Assembly: GCA_905250075.1 (NCBI GenBank) | Contig: CAJNOP010000869.1 | Span: 16,845 to 80,844 of the forward strand | Source of the DNA: Rotaria sp. Silwood1 | Taxonomy: Eukaryota > Rotifera > Eurotatoria > Philodinida > Philodinidae | Direction: 5' to 3' | Length of the DNA: 64,000 bases | Shown: positions 13,427 to 25,638 of the stretch, piece by piece | How the letters are laid out: every line of letters begins with the position of its first letter | Position numbering within the stretch: position 1 is the first letter of the stretch | The notes under the pieces: model-generated | What the model was told of the DNA's origin: nothing | Database searches by the model: none | The model's input: the letters and a program-made list of their open reading frames with translations, nothing else | Made by a program: the position numbers and the translations under genes

Positions 13427-14362
13427 ATGACTTACTCAATAGATGATCTTCCTAACGAAATTATCACCAAAATTTTCTTCTTTATCGACGGAACTCTGTC
13501 CGAACTATTCACTATCTCGCGCACTTGTCGTCGTTGGCGGACAATTATCATTGACGAATGGTTCTGTCAACAACGTTTTGCTCGTTTCTGCCGTACCCAT
13601 ATGATCGGTCATTGGCAGTTTGAAAATGAATCGAAATTAGGACACGATTCGACCGGTATCACCAGCGATGGTCGGCTCTCTCTGACTGGTCATCCGCAAC
13701 AAGAAACATGCTTTCTCGGCTCATGTCTTCTTCTCGATGGTCGTTCGTCGATTAATATTCCCGTTCATGATATTCGACAATATCAAACAGATACATTTTG
13801 TGTATCGCTGTGGCTCATGGACACGCATCCGGGAGGCATCAGTTGGCGAACAGCTATCGGTTCTTGGCAACATCCATTCAATGCTTGGCTTCATTTGGGT
13901 GTCAATCTTCGTGGTGTACTCGAAAATCAAGTAATGATATCAAACGGTTCCGTACATTTCTTTTGTGGGGCTCCGCATCGTATGATGAAGAACACTTGGT
14001 ATCATGTTGTAGCTCAAGTTTCTCGTAATACGCAGCAATTATTTGTTGATGGTCAACTTCAGTGTAATGTTGATATGACTCGAAGAAGTGATGGTGTCAT
14101 TGATTTTCCGCAATACTATCGCTATGAAGAACGATGGCAAGATCAACAGATGCAAATGCCTCTCACGTTGCATATTGGTGTCAAGACCACAATGGAAAAT
14201 TTCTGGCATGGGCGCATTGCCGATGTTGCAATATTCGATCGATGGCTCGACCCGATCGAGATTCAAATCATTTGGAAGCAGCGTGCCCCACTGACTAAAT
14301 TGAACACTATGGGTCAATACATTTTGAGCAACCTTCAAAGTCTACAATCGTTTGACAATTAA
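13427..14362 (+). CDS. F-box protein with LamG/jelly-roll-like C-terminal domain
   Basis: A 311-residue open frame starting with MTYSIDDLPNEI. Residues about 5-45 form an F-box (LPNEIITKIFFFIDG, then CRRWRTIIIDEWF), the part that binds Skp1 in SCF ubiquitin ligases. Residues about 65-290 look like a concanavalin/LamG-type fold: GHWQFENES, LLLDGRSSINI, FCVSLWL, TWYHVVAQVS, QQLFVDGQLQ and FWHGRIADVAIFDRWL follow the strand pattern of Laminin_G_3 domains. I chose the ATG at 13427 because a splice-acceptor-like tract ends at 13403. The frame is intact and richer in G+C than its flanks. An F-box joined to a LamG-like sandwich suggests a substrate receptor that recognises a glycan or folded surface; this is inference. 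A GC-rich foldback follows 30 bp after the stop. Confidence 0.8.
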   Translation: MTYSIDDLPNEIITKIFFFIDGTLSELFTISRTCRRWRTIIIDEWFCQQRFARFCRTHMIGHWQFENESKLGHDSTGITSDGRLSLTGHPQQETCFLGSCLLLDGRSSINIPVHDIRQYQTDTFCVSLWLMDTHPGGISWRTAIGSWQHPFNAWLHLGVNLRGVLENQVMISNGSVHFFCGAPHRMMKNTWYHVVAQVSRNTQQLFVDGQLQCNVDMTRRSDGVIDFPQYYRYEERWQDQQMQMPLTLHIGVKTTMENFWHGRIADVAIFDRWLDPIEIQIIWKQRAPLTKLNTMGQYILSNLQSLQSFDN

Positions 14363-14394
14363 CTGACATTTCAAGTCCCAGGTCAAGAAGTATA

Positions 14395-14590
14395 GGCCGG
14401 TTCCGGCAGAAAAACACCGGAAATCGCTGAAAAATGAAAGCAGTATTCTGGTCTGAAATTTTTCAATGATTCTCGGCCGATTCCTACCGGAAAGCTGGCA
14501 GGAATTAACCGGAAAAATTCGGCCAATTTTTGACCGGAATACTGCTTCTATGTTCCAGCAATTTTCGGTGTTTTTCTGCAGGATACGGTA
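14395..14590. repeat. GC-rich foldback (hairpin) element
   Basis: Two arms of about 95 bp are imperfect reverse complements. The left arm begins near CCGGCAGAAAAACACC and the right arm ends near GGTGTTTTTCTGCAGG. Both contain a GAAGCAGTATT-like core and repeated CCGG words. It is much richer in G+C than the surroundings, with no open frame. It resembles a hairpin-type non-autonomous transposon. No clear target-site duplication was found. Confidence 0.7.
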
Positions 14591-14775
14591 ACTTTTCCAC
14601 ATTTTTCCTGCAAGCTCCTGCGGAATCCGGTGGCTGGAATCTTCGATCTGCGGTAATTTCAAACACAAACATTGATGATAATTATACCTAAGATAATTGT
14701 TGTTCCCGGTCATTTGTTCTTAATGGATTTTAAAAAAATAATTTGAAATCGAATAGGATTCGTACATTGAAAATG

Positions 14776-14838
14776 GTGTGGGTGTGGGCATAGTGTGGTT
14801 TCGGTGTGAGGCGTGGGTGTGGTGTCGGCAAGGGGGAA
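14776..14838 (+). repeat. Short degenerate TGTGGG-type tract, one orientation only
   Basis: GTGTGGGTGTGGG and variants with GTGTGG, GTGTGAGG and GCGTGGGTGTGG fill about 60 bp. This is the same telomere-like word seen elsewhere in the window. Here there is no facing C-rich arm. Confidence 0.55.
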
Positions 14839-17815
14839 AAAGAGGATCGTCGGATTCTCTGGGCTCCCGTTGTATCCACTGGATTGTATGGACCGCCATT
14901 GGATCCTCCGGGTTGTCAACGTATCGACGATACGAGAATCACATAGAAATAGGAATGATAAAACAGTGCAGCTGGGTATTCACGAATCTGCCTTTCCTCT
15001 TGGATGAAAAGAAATGATGTGAAAAATACTGAGTAGAACACAAAAGTTCGGTTATGCTATTCTATAAGTCAATCTTCATGTGACATGACGAAACTTGTCT
15101 TCAATGAACGTTATTACGCTTTTTTGATTTTAAATAAGTTTTAGAACTAAGAGTTTTAAGACTTTTAACCTAAATTCTTTGAAAACAGATTGCTCACTTC
15201 CCAAAATGCTCAAGTATTGCTGAGAATGCTATCGAAAACCACATTTTTTGGTCTTGTATTCTACATAGTTTCTAGCGACAACACATCTATTTAGCTTCAG
15301 TTGCTTAGTATGTGTACGTCTGAACTCAATATAGTAGTTGGAAATAATGAGTTTAAATGAGTACACTATCGATGAGTTCATTAGTACTACGAGATGAGAT
15401 GCACGGCAAAATGAATATTTCCGATATTATGAGTATAGATCTTTCATTAACAAACCTTGCTAGTATGCAGTTATTTTGGCAGCAGTGGAATCTCATGGAG
15501 ATTTAGTATCAAAGGAAATTCACTGCCTGAATTGTTCAAATCGCGCTCATTCGACCATTGACAAAATCAAGATTTTGATTGGAATCACGATACTTTCGGA
15601 GACCAATATCACGAAGTATCTGTTCAATTGAAGTCCTCTTAGGGTAATTTTGAAGCACATACTGAATACCCTAAAGCTATGTAAGAATTAAAATGCGCTC
15701 TCCAGAAATATACTTGGATAAATTATTGAAAGATGGTCAAAACTAATCCACGAGCCATGGGAAATATAATCGAATTGATTTGAAAATTAATTAAAAGATT
15801 ACATAAAGGGCTATAGATTTTATTCAACAGAAATCAGGATACAGTCTTCTATAGATTTCCATAGAGTCCTTTGAAGACAAGAAGAAAAAGATTTGAGAAC
15901 TCCCTTAGGAAGACACGAATCTTTCGTATGTGCTTCTTCGCTATACGAACCGCAAGCCGCACGAGAAGCTTTCACAAAGATTTTTTTATTACTTTTGAAA
16001 GGTTTTTTATGAAGTGGATAGATATTCAGTTACCGCGTAATACTGAATGAAATTCACTTCACATGATGAAGCTTTTCTATGAAGTTTTAAATAAACCGAA
16101 GCATATTCTGCCACAGCAAATCATTTATTGTAGACTATCGTTCAGTTAAAACCGAGGGATCATTCTGAAAGATTCCAGGCGAATTTTTGAATTGCTTTCC
16201 AAAGCTCAGTTTGTACGTTAGAGCCAGAGCTCCCAATGGAATCACAAAAGTGTCCTATAGAACAACTTGTCTAATAAAAAGATTTCAAATCTAGAATCGA
16301 TTCCTACGATTTTTCATTTAAACAACTGAGTCCATTCTGTTCGTACATGTTGCAATCGGTTTATTCGATATCAAATGATTATACTAATCACATACATTTT
16401 ATTGATGTCTCTCGAAATCAAAAAGAGAATCTAGAGTATTAGGATTTTGACGAACTCTTGCGGTTACAATAGTGAATTCATCGAAACCTATATGATATAA
16501 GTTTAATCGATTCCATCGGAACTTATAATATATTTTTGTGATCAGAGGATTTCGTTTTCATATCTTTACATAATCGAACGTAATAAGAGTTTCCTCTGTA
16601 GCATAGTTTTTCTTATCATGAATTATCAGTTTCTAGTCTTTTTTCCTAGATTTTCCCAGCATCAAGAATTAATAGAAATTTTTTCATATACTATGGCGCA
16701 TTTTTGGGGAATTTTAGATATTTACGAATTCTTTTGAAATCTATAACATTCGGAGCTAGGTATAATCTACCAAAATCTACTATATACCCATTATTTCATT
16801 TTCATTGGACGGTTATAAAATATTGTTTTGAACATTGATTTAAACTGAAAATTCTTTATCGCCGAGCTTCTTCGCTGATACAATCAAAAATTATGCAGGA
16901 GTACGTTAAAAATATAAACTCTTATGAACTACATAGAAATATAAAAAAAAGCTTTAGGTCTCATTATTTGAACTTCTGAAAAAAGATTTGCAAACGTCTT
17001 ATGAAACCTAGTAAAACAAAAATAAAAACCAACATATCCGTTTTGAAGAAATAAGATGAACAATGAGGTAATAACAAATTTTATTAGTCAGTAATTCTTT
17101 AAAGTACTGACTGAAACCATATTTCAAAGAAAAACAAAAACTTAGACTGCCATTAAAAAGAAAAAAATTCGATGAGATCAGAAAATTACCCCATCACATC
17201 TCATTCGAAGGTCCTTTAAAAACCGTGTCTTTGATCGAAATCATGAGTTTTTGAACAGTTTCATGGATTCTAGAAACTATCTAAAGAGCCATGTTTTCTG
17301 CCACAGGAAGTTTTTAACAGCTTATTCTTTTTATGAATGCAATGTCTGGTCTGTCACGTGATCGAGCTACCAGATATATGTATCCACAAAATACCTAAAA
17401 GATGATCATTTCCTTGTATACCTGGTAGTACTGATCAATTTATCTAGTTGTCATTCATCTGAACTCATCATTGCACGATAAACATATCAACTTGAAATGT
17501 ATATAGAACATTTCGAGTTAAACCTGCCTTTTTGTTGAGATATGTATGCAGACATATAGGACTGTTGAATCTGTCAAATATTTTTCACAGAGTGACTGAG
17601 CCTTCAATTATGTAGATTCATTTGATGCTATATTATTAGAATTGTTATGTCTCTTATATTAAATCTATTTCGCTCCATAAAACGATGTGTTCGTGGTTGG
17701 ATAAATGACAAACTACATCGCAAACTCTTTGAAATTGGCTGAAATTCATCATCAACACTGGCTCGTCATAGTCGCATTAAATCTATCCTACATACTCTGA
17801 ATTTCTCAATTGAAT
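14839..17815. other. Long intergenic stretch, nothing supportable
   Basis: About 3 kb with short frames only and no recognisable coding block, RNA gene or tandem repeat. The composition is similar to other intergenic DNA here. Confidence 0.35.
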
Positions 17816-17817
17816 GA

Positions 17818-17945
17818 ACTCGTATCCTTGGTATCTGTAACGTATCGTGCGTATCGTACGTATCGGATGGGTATCGGCTGTATCGTAATCGTATCCTCTG
17901 AATTGTGTAGATTGTCACCGTATCCAGGATAGACGGAATCCGCTT
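17818..17945. repeat. CGTATC-reiterated island
   Basis: The words CGTATC, GTATCG and close variants recur about ten times within some 120 bp (for example TAACGTATCGTGCGTATCG), partly as short palindromes. It looks like a decayed minisatellite or the subterminal zone of a small transposon. Confidence 0.5.
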
Positions 17946-18329
17946 TTCTCCCATTGCACCAACGTCTTTTGAAATGATGGAGAAAAGGGATAAAGATTCA
18001 CTGAATTTTCTTATATTTGTCAAATAGGACTGATTTTGCGATCGTATCTACACCCGTTCTTCTATATGATTAAATCTATGATCTCAGGAAATGTATGCAT
18101 AGATAGGCGAGAGCCTCAAGCTGGGATGTGGCAATAAACGATCATGTATTATTATTTACTATTATGAAAAAACCCTATTTTTAACCTTGTATACGTTTCA
18201 GGAGTTCTTACTCGTGCTATTTCTAGCTGGTATGAGTTGAAGAAAGTAATATAAAAAGATATATATGTAAATGATGTCAAGTCTTTTATATTCAATGGGC
18301 AACGAACAACTACTGCTTAAGTACACTGG

Positions 18330-18776
18330 TGTAAAAGGTGCTACTAGTCGTGACTGGCATCCCAAAGAAGCGCCGATGAACGACCAGTCATTCACATTGC
18401 AAGCATGCTGCAGAATCGCCTCACAAAGTATTTGTGTAAATGCTAGATTTTTGAGAATACTGCACTAAGATTTCTTTAATGAGAAATTTCAATAAAACTG
18501 TGATTTTCCAGCTAGACAATGAAATCGAAGAAATAAGGAATAGCTTACAACAAAGCTTCCATTTAGAGTTCTCTTTGAGAATTATCGTGCTACAGATTTC
18601 AGGAATTTTCGAAGTAAGTTGACCCTCAGATCAGATGGAGTGTAAATAAAACAGGATGGAGTTATGGAGGAGCACAATTACACGTGGCAGCGGGTAGTCG
18701 TGAGTGGCGCCCAGAAGGGGTGCCGACGAGCAACTAGCCGCTGTACTGGAATATTTCCTGAAGAACCGCTTCAAAT
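18330..18776. repeat. Diverged duplicated motif pair
   Basis: Two similar blocks lie about 345 bp apart, at about 18330-18422 and 18680-18776. Both share TAGTCGTGA(C/G)TGGC, followed by a G+C-richer hairpin-like segment. In translation they share SR(D/E)W(H/R)P. The function is unknown. They could be two remnants of one small repeat. Confidence 0.4.
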
Positions 18777-19439
18777 TGTTGGGATTCATCGAATAAAAGT
18801 CAACAGTCGAGATCTAATGGGTTTGAATAGAGACTAGCAGTGGCTAAGAACTGAGAAATATTTTGAGATAAAATGTGAGAATGACTTTTGTGCAGGTACA
18901 CAAAATTTGATTAGTACATTTGACGGAAAGCATCACTCAAAGAATTCATACTTGCTGTATTGGAAGTAGATACGAATGAAATTAAAGGGAGTTTTTCTGT
19001 TGGTGTGTGTTCTTGTCTACGTTCATTCACATGTGGGAATGCATACAGACGTATTCAGACTATTTATATAGTCTGACAACTACCCAGAGTACGAGCTTCT
19101 TTCAAGCATAGCATTCTGATTATAGATCAGATATAATATGATTTCTTTTAAGCTAGAAGCTCAGTGAAGATCCTATTTTTCTAGCGGACGCTCTATTAAA
19201 AAACATTGTCAGCAGACATGCTGGTAAGCATACGGGTTTCTACTAGTATTGTTCAAAATATAAAGCGTTTTCACGATGGTGTCGCAAACGCGTTTTGCTT
19301 TGTGATCTCTCAAAAAATTATATATAATCTCTTTTTTTGGATGCGTGCGGGTACTGCTACCGTAGTGTAGTTCATTTAGATTTCAGTTGAGTATTAATGT
19401 TTGGATATCAGTTTGATTAGATAAATTTATGACAAAAAT

Positions 19440-19640
19440 GATCACACGGATCCGGGTACCATTGTGGATAACAAAACTGACGCTGAAATCAACGTCTACA
19501 CACCTATCCATCCTTTTGAAATATTGGATACTAGCTTTGTTGAAGACCGTGAAGCAGTATAAAACAGTAAAGGAGCCGAATATTCAGTCGAGGGTCAAGC
19601 TAGTCACACGGACGAGCGTTACTTGTATATTCCTTGAACG
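19440..19640 (+). pseudogene. Short coding-like remnant
   Basis: One frame reads with protein-like composition (DPGTIVDNKTDAEINVYTP, then PFEILDTSFVEDREAV), hits a TAA near 19561, then continues in the same style (NSKGAEYSVEGQASHTDERY). I recognise no family. It may be an exon remnant or chance. Confidence 0.2.
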
Positions 19641-19705
19641 TTAAAAAGAAAGTAATGTTTTTGTCATCAGTTAAGAGTTATTACAACACGACAATTAATT
19701 GATAC

Positions 19706-19733
19706 TTATATATATATATATATATATATATGA
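19706..19733. repeat. (TA)n microsatellite
   Basis: An uninterrupted run of about 13 TA units. Simple sequence with no evident role. Confidence 0.9.
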
Positions 19734-20358
19734 GTGCTTCATACTGAAATGTAGTCTGTAAAAGGGCACACTGAATGAAACTAATGAGTAGATGAGTCAA
19801 ATTAGGAAATTTGCTACACTTTCTTTATCTACTCTTAGTGAATATGTTTGTTACAGATCCCTTTCTCTGTAACGAAACTTGATGTTTGTAAAATCTTCGG
19901 TTCAATTCAGCTGAAATTCAATTTTATTCGAATTATTATCTTTCCTTTTCTTTTTTCTATTACATATCCATATATTTTCATACATAAGTGAGAGCAATAT
20001 ATAAGTGAAATACAAGGAGAGGCATAAATAAGTGTCCTCTACTCCAGCTTAGACTATTTTATATAAAGAAGATGACATCCAACGTGTTCTTTTATTAGAA
20101 TGCCCTTACATGTAGAACAGAAGAAAAGAGTGATAATTTATTGAAATTGTCACGACCGGATAGGAAAGTAGAAGATAAAAGAGGGAGAGAGAAATAAGAG
20201 GAGAAAAGAATAACAAATAAAGATGTATGTAAGAGCACTCTGACAAAGTTAAATATATTTAAATAAATATTTGGATGGAAATCGATTCCGAATATTTGAA
20301 ACCGAACCGATCCCATCACTGATACCTACTTGACGTTACGTGAGAATAACTTTTGTTA

Positions 20359-20366
20359 CTTCCAAT
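20359..20366 (+). repeat. hAT left target-site duplication
   Basis: CTTCCAAT directly abuts the left terminal inverted repeat and is repeated exactly at 23619-23626. Confidence 0.92.
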
Positions 20367-23300
20367 CAGGGCTGCCATCTGTTCAGGTTTAGAATGGGGT
20401 ACAAAAAATTCTAAATGGGGTACATGTGAGGTACAATACTGTTCTAAATGGGGTACGTCCATGGGGTACACAACTTTCTGTTGAATAACAAGCAGTGTCA
20501 ATGAGAAATCGATTTTGAAAAGTATTTTTAGCGTAAAAAGATTGTTTCCAATTTTGTCTCGGCTTTGAAAATAGTATTTAAATTCTAATATTTATTTCGA
20601 AACAAGTAGTTCACAAATACATTTTTTCTTTCGACATATATCTGTTCAAAAAACAATAAAAAATATTCACTTAAAGTAAATCTTCTCTGTTTGCATTAGC
20701 TAATACACGTTTTTTTACATAACTGTATTTCTGCTTGCTTTTAGCAGATTTAATCAATTCTGGTTGAGATTGTGCAAAAGAATAAAAATCTTCACATTTT
20801 ATTTTGCTATTTAATCTTATCTTTAATTCAGTAGCAATTGTTTCAGTCGACATCGAGTTTCGACTTGGTGTCCATGCGTGCTTCATATGACTGAAGACAC
20901 CTTCAGCAAATGCATTTGAACAAGGAATCGAATAAACATAGGCAAGAACTTTCGTCATTTCGCTGCATAAAGTTGTTGATTTTGTGAGCAGATATGCCCA
21001 CAGTTGATCAGATCGAATCTGATTTTCTTTTTCATGAATTTCAATTGTTGGTTTATGAAAAAGATCTTCTTCATCCTGTGATTCATTACTTTGATCATTG
21101 ATTATATCTCCACTGAAATTATGAGCATCATCACCGATATATTTTCGAATTTGATCACTCAATGGTTCACGATATGAATTGACTTCTTTGAATGTGGATT
21201 GTAAAATATTCAATTCATCGAATAATTTATCATGATCAATTTCCAACTTGAGAAAAACGACACACTCTTCAATTTGATGAAATTTTATTTGATCGATTTC
21301 ACGTATGCCTAGAAAAATGAAGCTGTTCTCTTATCTAATTATCACAATAAAACATACCAAAAACGGCAGTTAATTCAGCCAATTCAGATTGTTCATCATA
21401 ATATTTCTCAATATATTTAATTACACTAGACACATAATCGATAAATGATTGATTCAGTTTTTTTCGATCTGAATCGGGCAATGAATTCAATAGAATTTTC
21501 GTTTGATAACCAAAATAATTTTGTTTCAATCGGTCATTAAGTTTGCTAAGAAGACTAGTGATGATTCTACTCAAATCAACAATAGAAACGTAGTATCGTT
21601 GCAATTCCAAGCTCTTTTTCTGTATATCAAACAAAACATTGTGCAAAAAATACATTGTACATTTGGCTTCAGTAGAAGTAAAAAACATTGAAATTATTGG
21701 TGGACATGGAAAAGCATCTTCGTCACCCAAATCCAAAAAATAAGCAGATAATGGATCAAATACTTTGAGTAATCGTTCAATAGACGGATATAGGCTAAGC
21801 CAACGAATATTGATGTGTTTCAATAATAACTGAATATAAAAAAAATTGATGACTATTAATAATATGATATATGCTTTACTAAATGATCTTGCTCGACAAA
21901 ATCAAAGTACTCTTTGAGAGTTTCTACTCGTTTTGTTGAAGAAGAAAAGTGACCATAGAGTTTTGACAAAATTGATTCAACATCAATGACCAAGTGTATA
22001 TGTGAAGTTTTAACTGCATTATTTAGGACATGTGAAAAAACAATTTCCTAGAAGAAAACATTATTATTAGGGACATGTGTATTTTTCTTCAATAGCAAAA
22101 CACCTTTCTTTAGATGTGGAATATCAGATTTCAACAAAGAAAAAACAGAATGAATTCGTCCATAATTAACGCTTGTATTATCAGCACCAATTGATGTCAT
22201 ATTCTGAATATCAATATTATTCATTTGCAATACTTCTCGAAGTGAAGCAACAATATGATCAGCTGTTTCATTAACTAGTTCAATTACTTCAATCACTGAT
22301 CGTTCGATACCACGAACTGTGAAGTAATTTACAACAAATGGAAACATTTTCTTGTGACCTTTGTTAGATGCATCGAATGATAAAGAATAAAAACCGGATT
22401 TATTAATCATTTCTGTAATTTGAGAAGTCATAAATGGAGCTAAAAAAAAGATCGTAAAAAAATAAGAAATATTAATAAGAAATATTCATCGAACGATCTT
22501 TACCCTTCTTCTCTAATTGGTCAGTATACTTCTGCTTTAGAAAAGAATTATTACTCACCTAAAACATTAGCAGCAATTTCACGAGCTTTAGTTCGTCCAC
22601 ATGTGAGATTTTTTCCAATAGTTGAATCTTGAAACAATTTCTTCGAGACATCAGCAGTGCATGCCTGACTCAAATAGCTATGTCCATGACGTATTCCGTG
22701 ATAAACTAATGTGATTTCAGCAGCAACCAACTTTGTCAATTCAGTCGAGTGAGGAATAAAATCAAACATTGAATGTGCTAAAAGACAATAGATCAACATA
22801 ATCAGTATTCTTTTGAATTAAGACCAAACTAAATTACATTTGTGTTTAGCTTCTGCTGCTACTAGACGCTTGTGATTCGCTTGTTCAAGATGACGATCGA
22901 TCAAATACTTCCCACCATTAGCAATTGAAAAATTCGATTTACACACAGAACAATGTGCAAGTGATGAATCTGTTCGACACTCTTGTAAAAATGATGCATA
23001 TTTCGAAATTTTAATCCATTCTTTGTTGAACTTGCAATATCTTTTTGATTTTGATGAAGAATTCAATGACTTTCTTTCTATATTGAAAGATAATCTAGAC
23101 ATAGAACTTGATGTTTCTTTTGGTGTTATTGATTTTTCAAATTCGAGTGTCATGGAATCATTCTCTTCCTCAATGACTTCAATATCTAGTTCAATAGAAT
23201 TATCGTTGTTCATTTGCTGCATAACTAAAATCTACAATAATTCCTCGGTATTTTGCAATAAATATATATGAATTCTTTTAATAGAAAACTATAATCGATT

Positions 23301-23618
23301 AGAAACACGATTTAATTTCGATCGTGAGATTCAAATTGCAAAAGAGAAGGAAACACCAATGCTAAGAATAACAAAGTCCTGTATTGGTCATGAATCAGCC
23401 AATGTAATTGACTCTTCGTATCTCTACTATTTAAATGAAGATGTCAACTACAGTCAATAAGTTTATCGATTTTAACAAAATATGATTTTAATCTTATGCA
23501 AAAGGAAATTGTCCAAATGGGGTACAAATTTTGTACCTCTGAGGTACAAATCTTTTTGAGGTACAAAACGTTAAAATGGGGTACTGTACCCCGAAATGGG
23601 GTACAGATGGCAGCCCTG
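20367..23618 (-). mobile_element. Complete hAT-superfamily DNA transposon (3252 bp)
   Basis: The ends are perfect 16-bp inverted repeats (CAGGGCTGCCATCTGT), starting with the CAGGG usual for hAT. They are flanked by the exact 8-bp duplication CTTCCAAT. Just inside both ends the word GGGGTAC (and GAGGTAC) recurs about four to seven times in either orientation. This is the usual layout of hAT subterminal transposase-binding sites. The single gene inside runs on the minus strand with six exons. The unmutated duplication and TIRs suggest recent insertion. No other gene is carried. Confidence 0.95.
20671..23222 (-). CDS. hAT transposase (six exons)
   Basis: Exons join as 23222-22838, 22777-22559, 22439-22102, 22047-21881/0, 21829-21358 and 21308-20671, giving about 740 residues. 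An N-terminal BED-type zinc finger is visible (CSVCKSNFS, then RHLEQANHKR). The RNase-H-like core has the first acid in SLSFDAS (about D224), the second in SIGADN (about D288) and the Glu in SNAFAEGVFSHMK (about E663), within the C-terminal hAT dimerisation region. Introns are 49-119 nt with clear GT..AG borders except the third. There the frame holds only with a weak donor (GTTTTG at 22101). Using the better GTGTTT donor gives the family-like KGNCFSHVLNNAVK only if a six-T run at 22031-22036 were one base shorter. If that run is an assembly error, the transposase is intact and possibly active. Confidence 0.9.
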
Positions 23619-23626
23619 CTTCCAAT
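23619..23626 (+). repeat. hAT right target-site duplication
   Basis: CTTCCAAT, identical to 20359-20366, directly after the right terminal inverted repeat. Confidence 0.92.
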
Positions 23627-23959
23627 CTTTCGCAGTTCTTGTAAACTTTTCAAACAATAGTAAAAAGCTGAATATTCAAATAGAAAACTGATTGGCCTGT
23701 CTCTGAATAATGAAAAGACATAGTCGATCTCCTAATCTTGACTTTTTCTATTCTTCTATGCGCTTCTTGTTATAATGAAATGATGAATTGATGTGTTTTG
23801 TATAAGTAATAAACATCTATGGCAGCGAACGATGATTTTTCTAATTTCTTAGTTTTCTAAAGATCGTTGTAAATGAATTTAACTTCGACGAATGATTTTG
23901 TTGTTAATATTGGGCATTTTTCTAAAATAACACAAAAATAAAAAAAAAAGAAGCAGAAT

Positions 23960-24300
23960 TATTTGCTGATGCTAGGTCAAACTAGGACAATTTGTAGAAA
24001 ATCAGGAAAATTCTGACTTGCTTCTGCATACGAATAAATAAAAATCAATGCAGAGATAATTTCGTCAACTTCGCAGGTCGAAAGTGAGCCATCGTATTCT
24101 ATCGGATCTGTCTCAATCTGATGAATTCCGATGACTAAATCCGATAGAATTCCGATTGTCGGAATCCGATCGGATCTCAATTGATTCCCATAATTTCCGA
24201 CGCATCCCGATTACCGGATTCCGATGATATCCATAGGACGGATCCGATAGGATTCATTTGTCGTAACCCAGTCGGTTCCTTCAAGTTCCGAGAAGTTAGT
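23960..24300. repeat. TCCGAT-reiterated island
   Basis: TCCGAT, ATCGGA and relatives (GGATCCGATAGG, GGAATCCGATCGGATC) recur on both strands from about 24085 to 24260. Fragments reading GAATTCCGATGA appear more than once. It has no open frame worth naming and is G+C-richer than its flanks. It resembles the other single-motif islands in this window. Confidence 0.5.
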
Positions 24301-25194
24301 CGTCGAGTTGCAGTGGAACATGTTTTGCATATAAATGTATTACTAATTGAATGCTTTTTAGATACCAACGAAAAAAAAAAGAGTTCAGGCATGCTGATGA
24401 ATGAGCAGAGTAAAGAAACATTATTACAAAAGGATTACTGAAGCACTATTTTCAAAAAAAAAACTGGATGATTTCTCATACTTAATATTTATCTCGCTAC
24501 TGCAATAAGAATGAAAGTACCAAATCGATTAGAGTGTTGCACGAAATCAGTATTATACACATTTAACTGAGTACAAGACTTGAACGCTCAATTAGTAATA
24601 AATAGGCATCAAATACTTTCGATCTGAGCACTGTACATGAACAAGAGTCATTTAGACAAAAAGAATTTCTCATATCATAATATTTTGACTTTATCAATGT
24701 ATAGAATACTGATCAGGGGTCTCTTTTCATTATGGTATGCTCCTATTGTTTGTACTTGCGTGCTTTGTCTGAGGCATCAAAATTATTTGGCAACAGTTCT
24801 TCTCTACCACTTATGAATTACATCGCAAGCTTTTTTTCTTTATTCGTTTTGCGTTCGACTGAGAGTTGATGTTCTCTCGTGTTAGTTACAGAGTGAGAAA
24901 AAAACGTAGATATTTTCTGAAAAATGTCTTCTTCTCTTTTAGTACAAATCTGAAAAGCCTCTCATTACGAAATCAAATATTTTGCAACCACACGAATAAC
25001 ACCATAACTTTTCAAAACTCTATCCCTATCACTAGGGAAAGTATATATCTGCTACTATAGAGAAGCACTTTTTGTGTGAACCAATAGAATTTCTTATATG
25101 TAAAAAAATACCGAGAATAGTCAGTTTTCTATCATAAATACAATATCAAACAATACAGTACTTTATATTTTCATCTTATTGTAGTAGTTTTCTA
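24301..25194. other. Intergenic, nothing supportable
   Basis: AT-rich with short frames only. I see no supportable gene or repeat. Confidence 0.3.
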
Positions 25195-25392
25195 TTGATT
25201 GAAGGACCATCACTATTAATAACACACTATAATCTTTCGCAGCGTCGAACTCATCCAGCTTCACCATCATTACAACTTGAGTGTCTTCCATATGAAAAAA
25301 TTCATCGAAATGAAAGACAGATAATCAGTAACAATCAGCCATTTACACACAGCCAATTAGGGATGACCACCTTTCCATCAACATATTCATAA
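25195..25392 (+). CDS. Possible terminal exon, unrecognised
   Basis: An open stretch of about 65 codons with mixed, coding-like composition (SLLITHYNLSQRRTHPAS, then LECLPYEKIHRNERQ) ends at TAA. A TTGTAG acceptor-like site lies at 25180-25185. There is no ATG at its start and no partner exon I can support. It could be chance. Confidence 0.2.
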   Translation: MIEGPSLLITHYNLSQRRTHPASPSLQLECLPYEKIHRNERQIISNNQPFTHSQLGMTTFPSTYS

Positions 25393-25530
25393 GCGGCGGA
25401 ACGTATTCACTCGATAGCCTTGAGTCTCTCCATAAATGAGCACTAATAAGAAGCGTCTCACCAGAATTAGGATTTCAAGGATTGACCAAATTCGAATCTG
25501 ATATTATTCGGCTAGATCAACCTTATATTA

Positions 25531-25638
25531 GGGTGTGGGTGTGTGGGAGGGTGGGTGTGGGTGGCTGTGGGTGTGGGTGTGGGATCTCTTTAATCACACC
25601 CACACCCACACCCCACACCCATCCCACACCCACACCCT
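25531..25638. repeat. Head-to-head TGTGGG-type telomere-like hairpin (copy A)
   Basis: A G-rich arm built from GGGTGTGGGTGTG words (25531-25583) is followed by a spacer of about 11 bp (ATCTCTTTAAT) and then a C-rich arm of CACACCCACACCC words (25595-25638). The left junction reads TTAGGGTGTGGG and the right CCCACACCCTAC. The strand carrying G points to the centre from both sides, as in two fused chromosome ends. It can also fold into a long hairpin. Confidence 0.85.

Noticed and set aside
18320-18760. tRNA or hammerhead ribozyme
   Set aside because: No T-loop GTTCRANNC, anticodon arm, or CTGATGA...GAAA core could be found.
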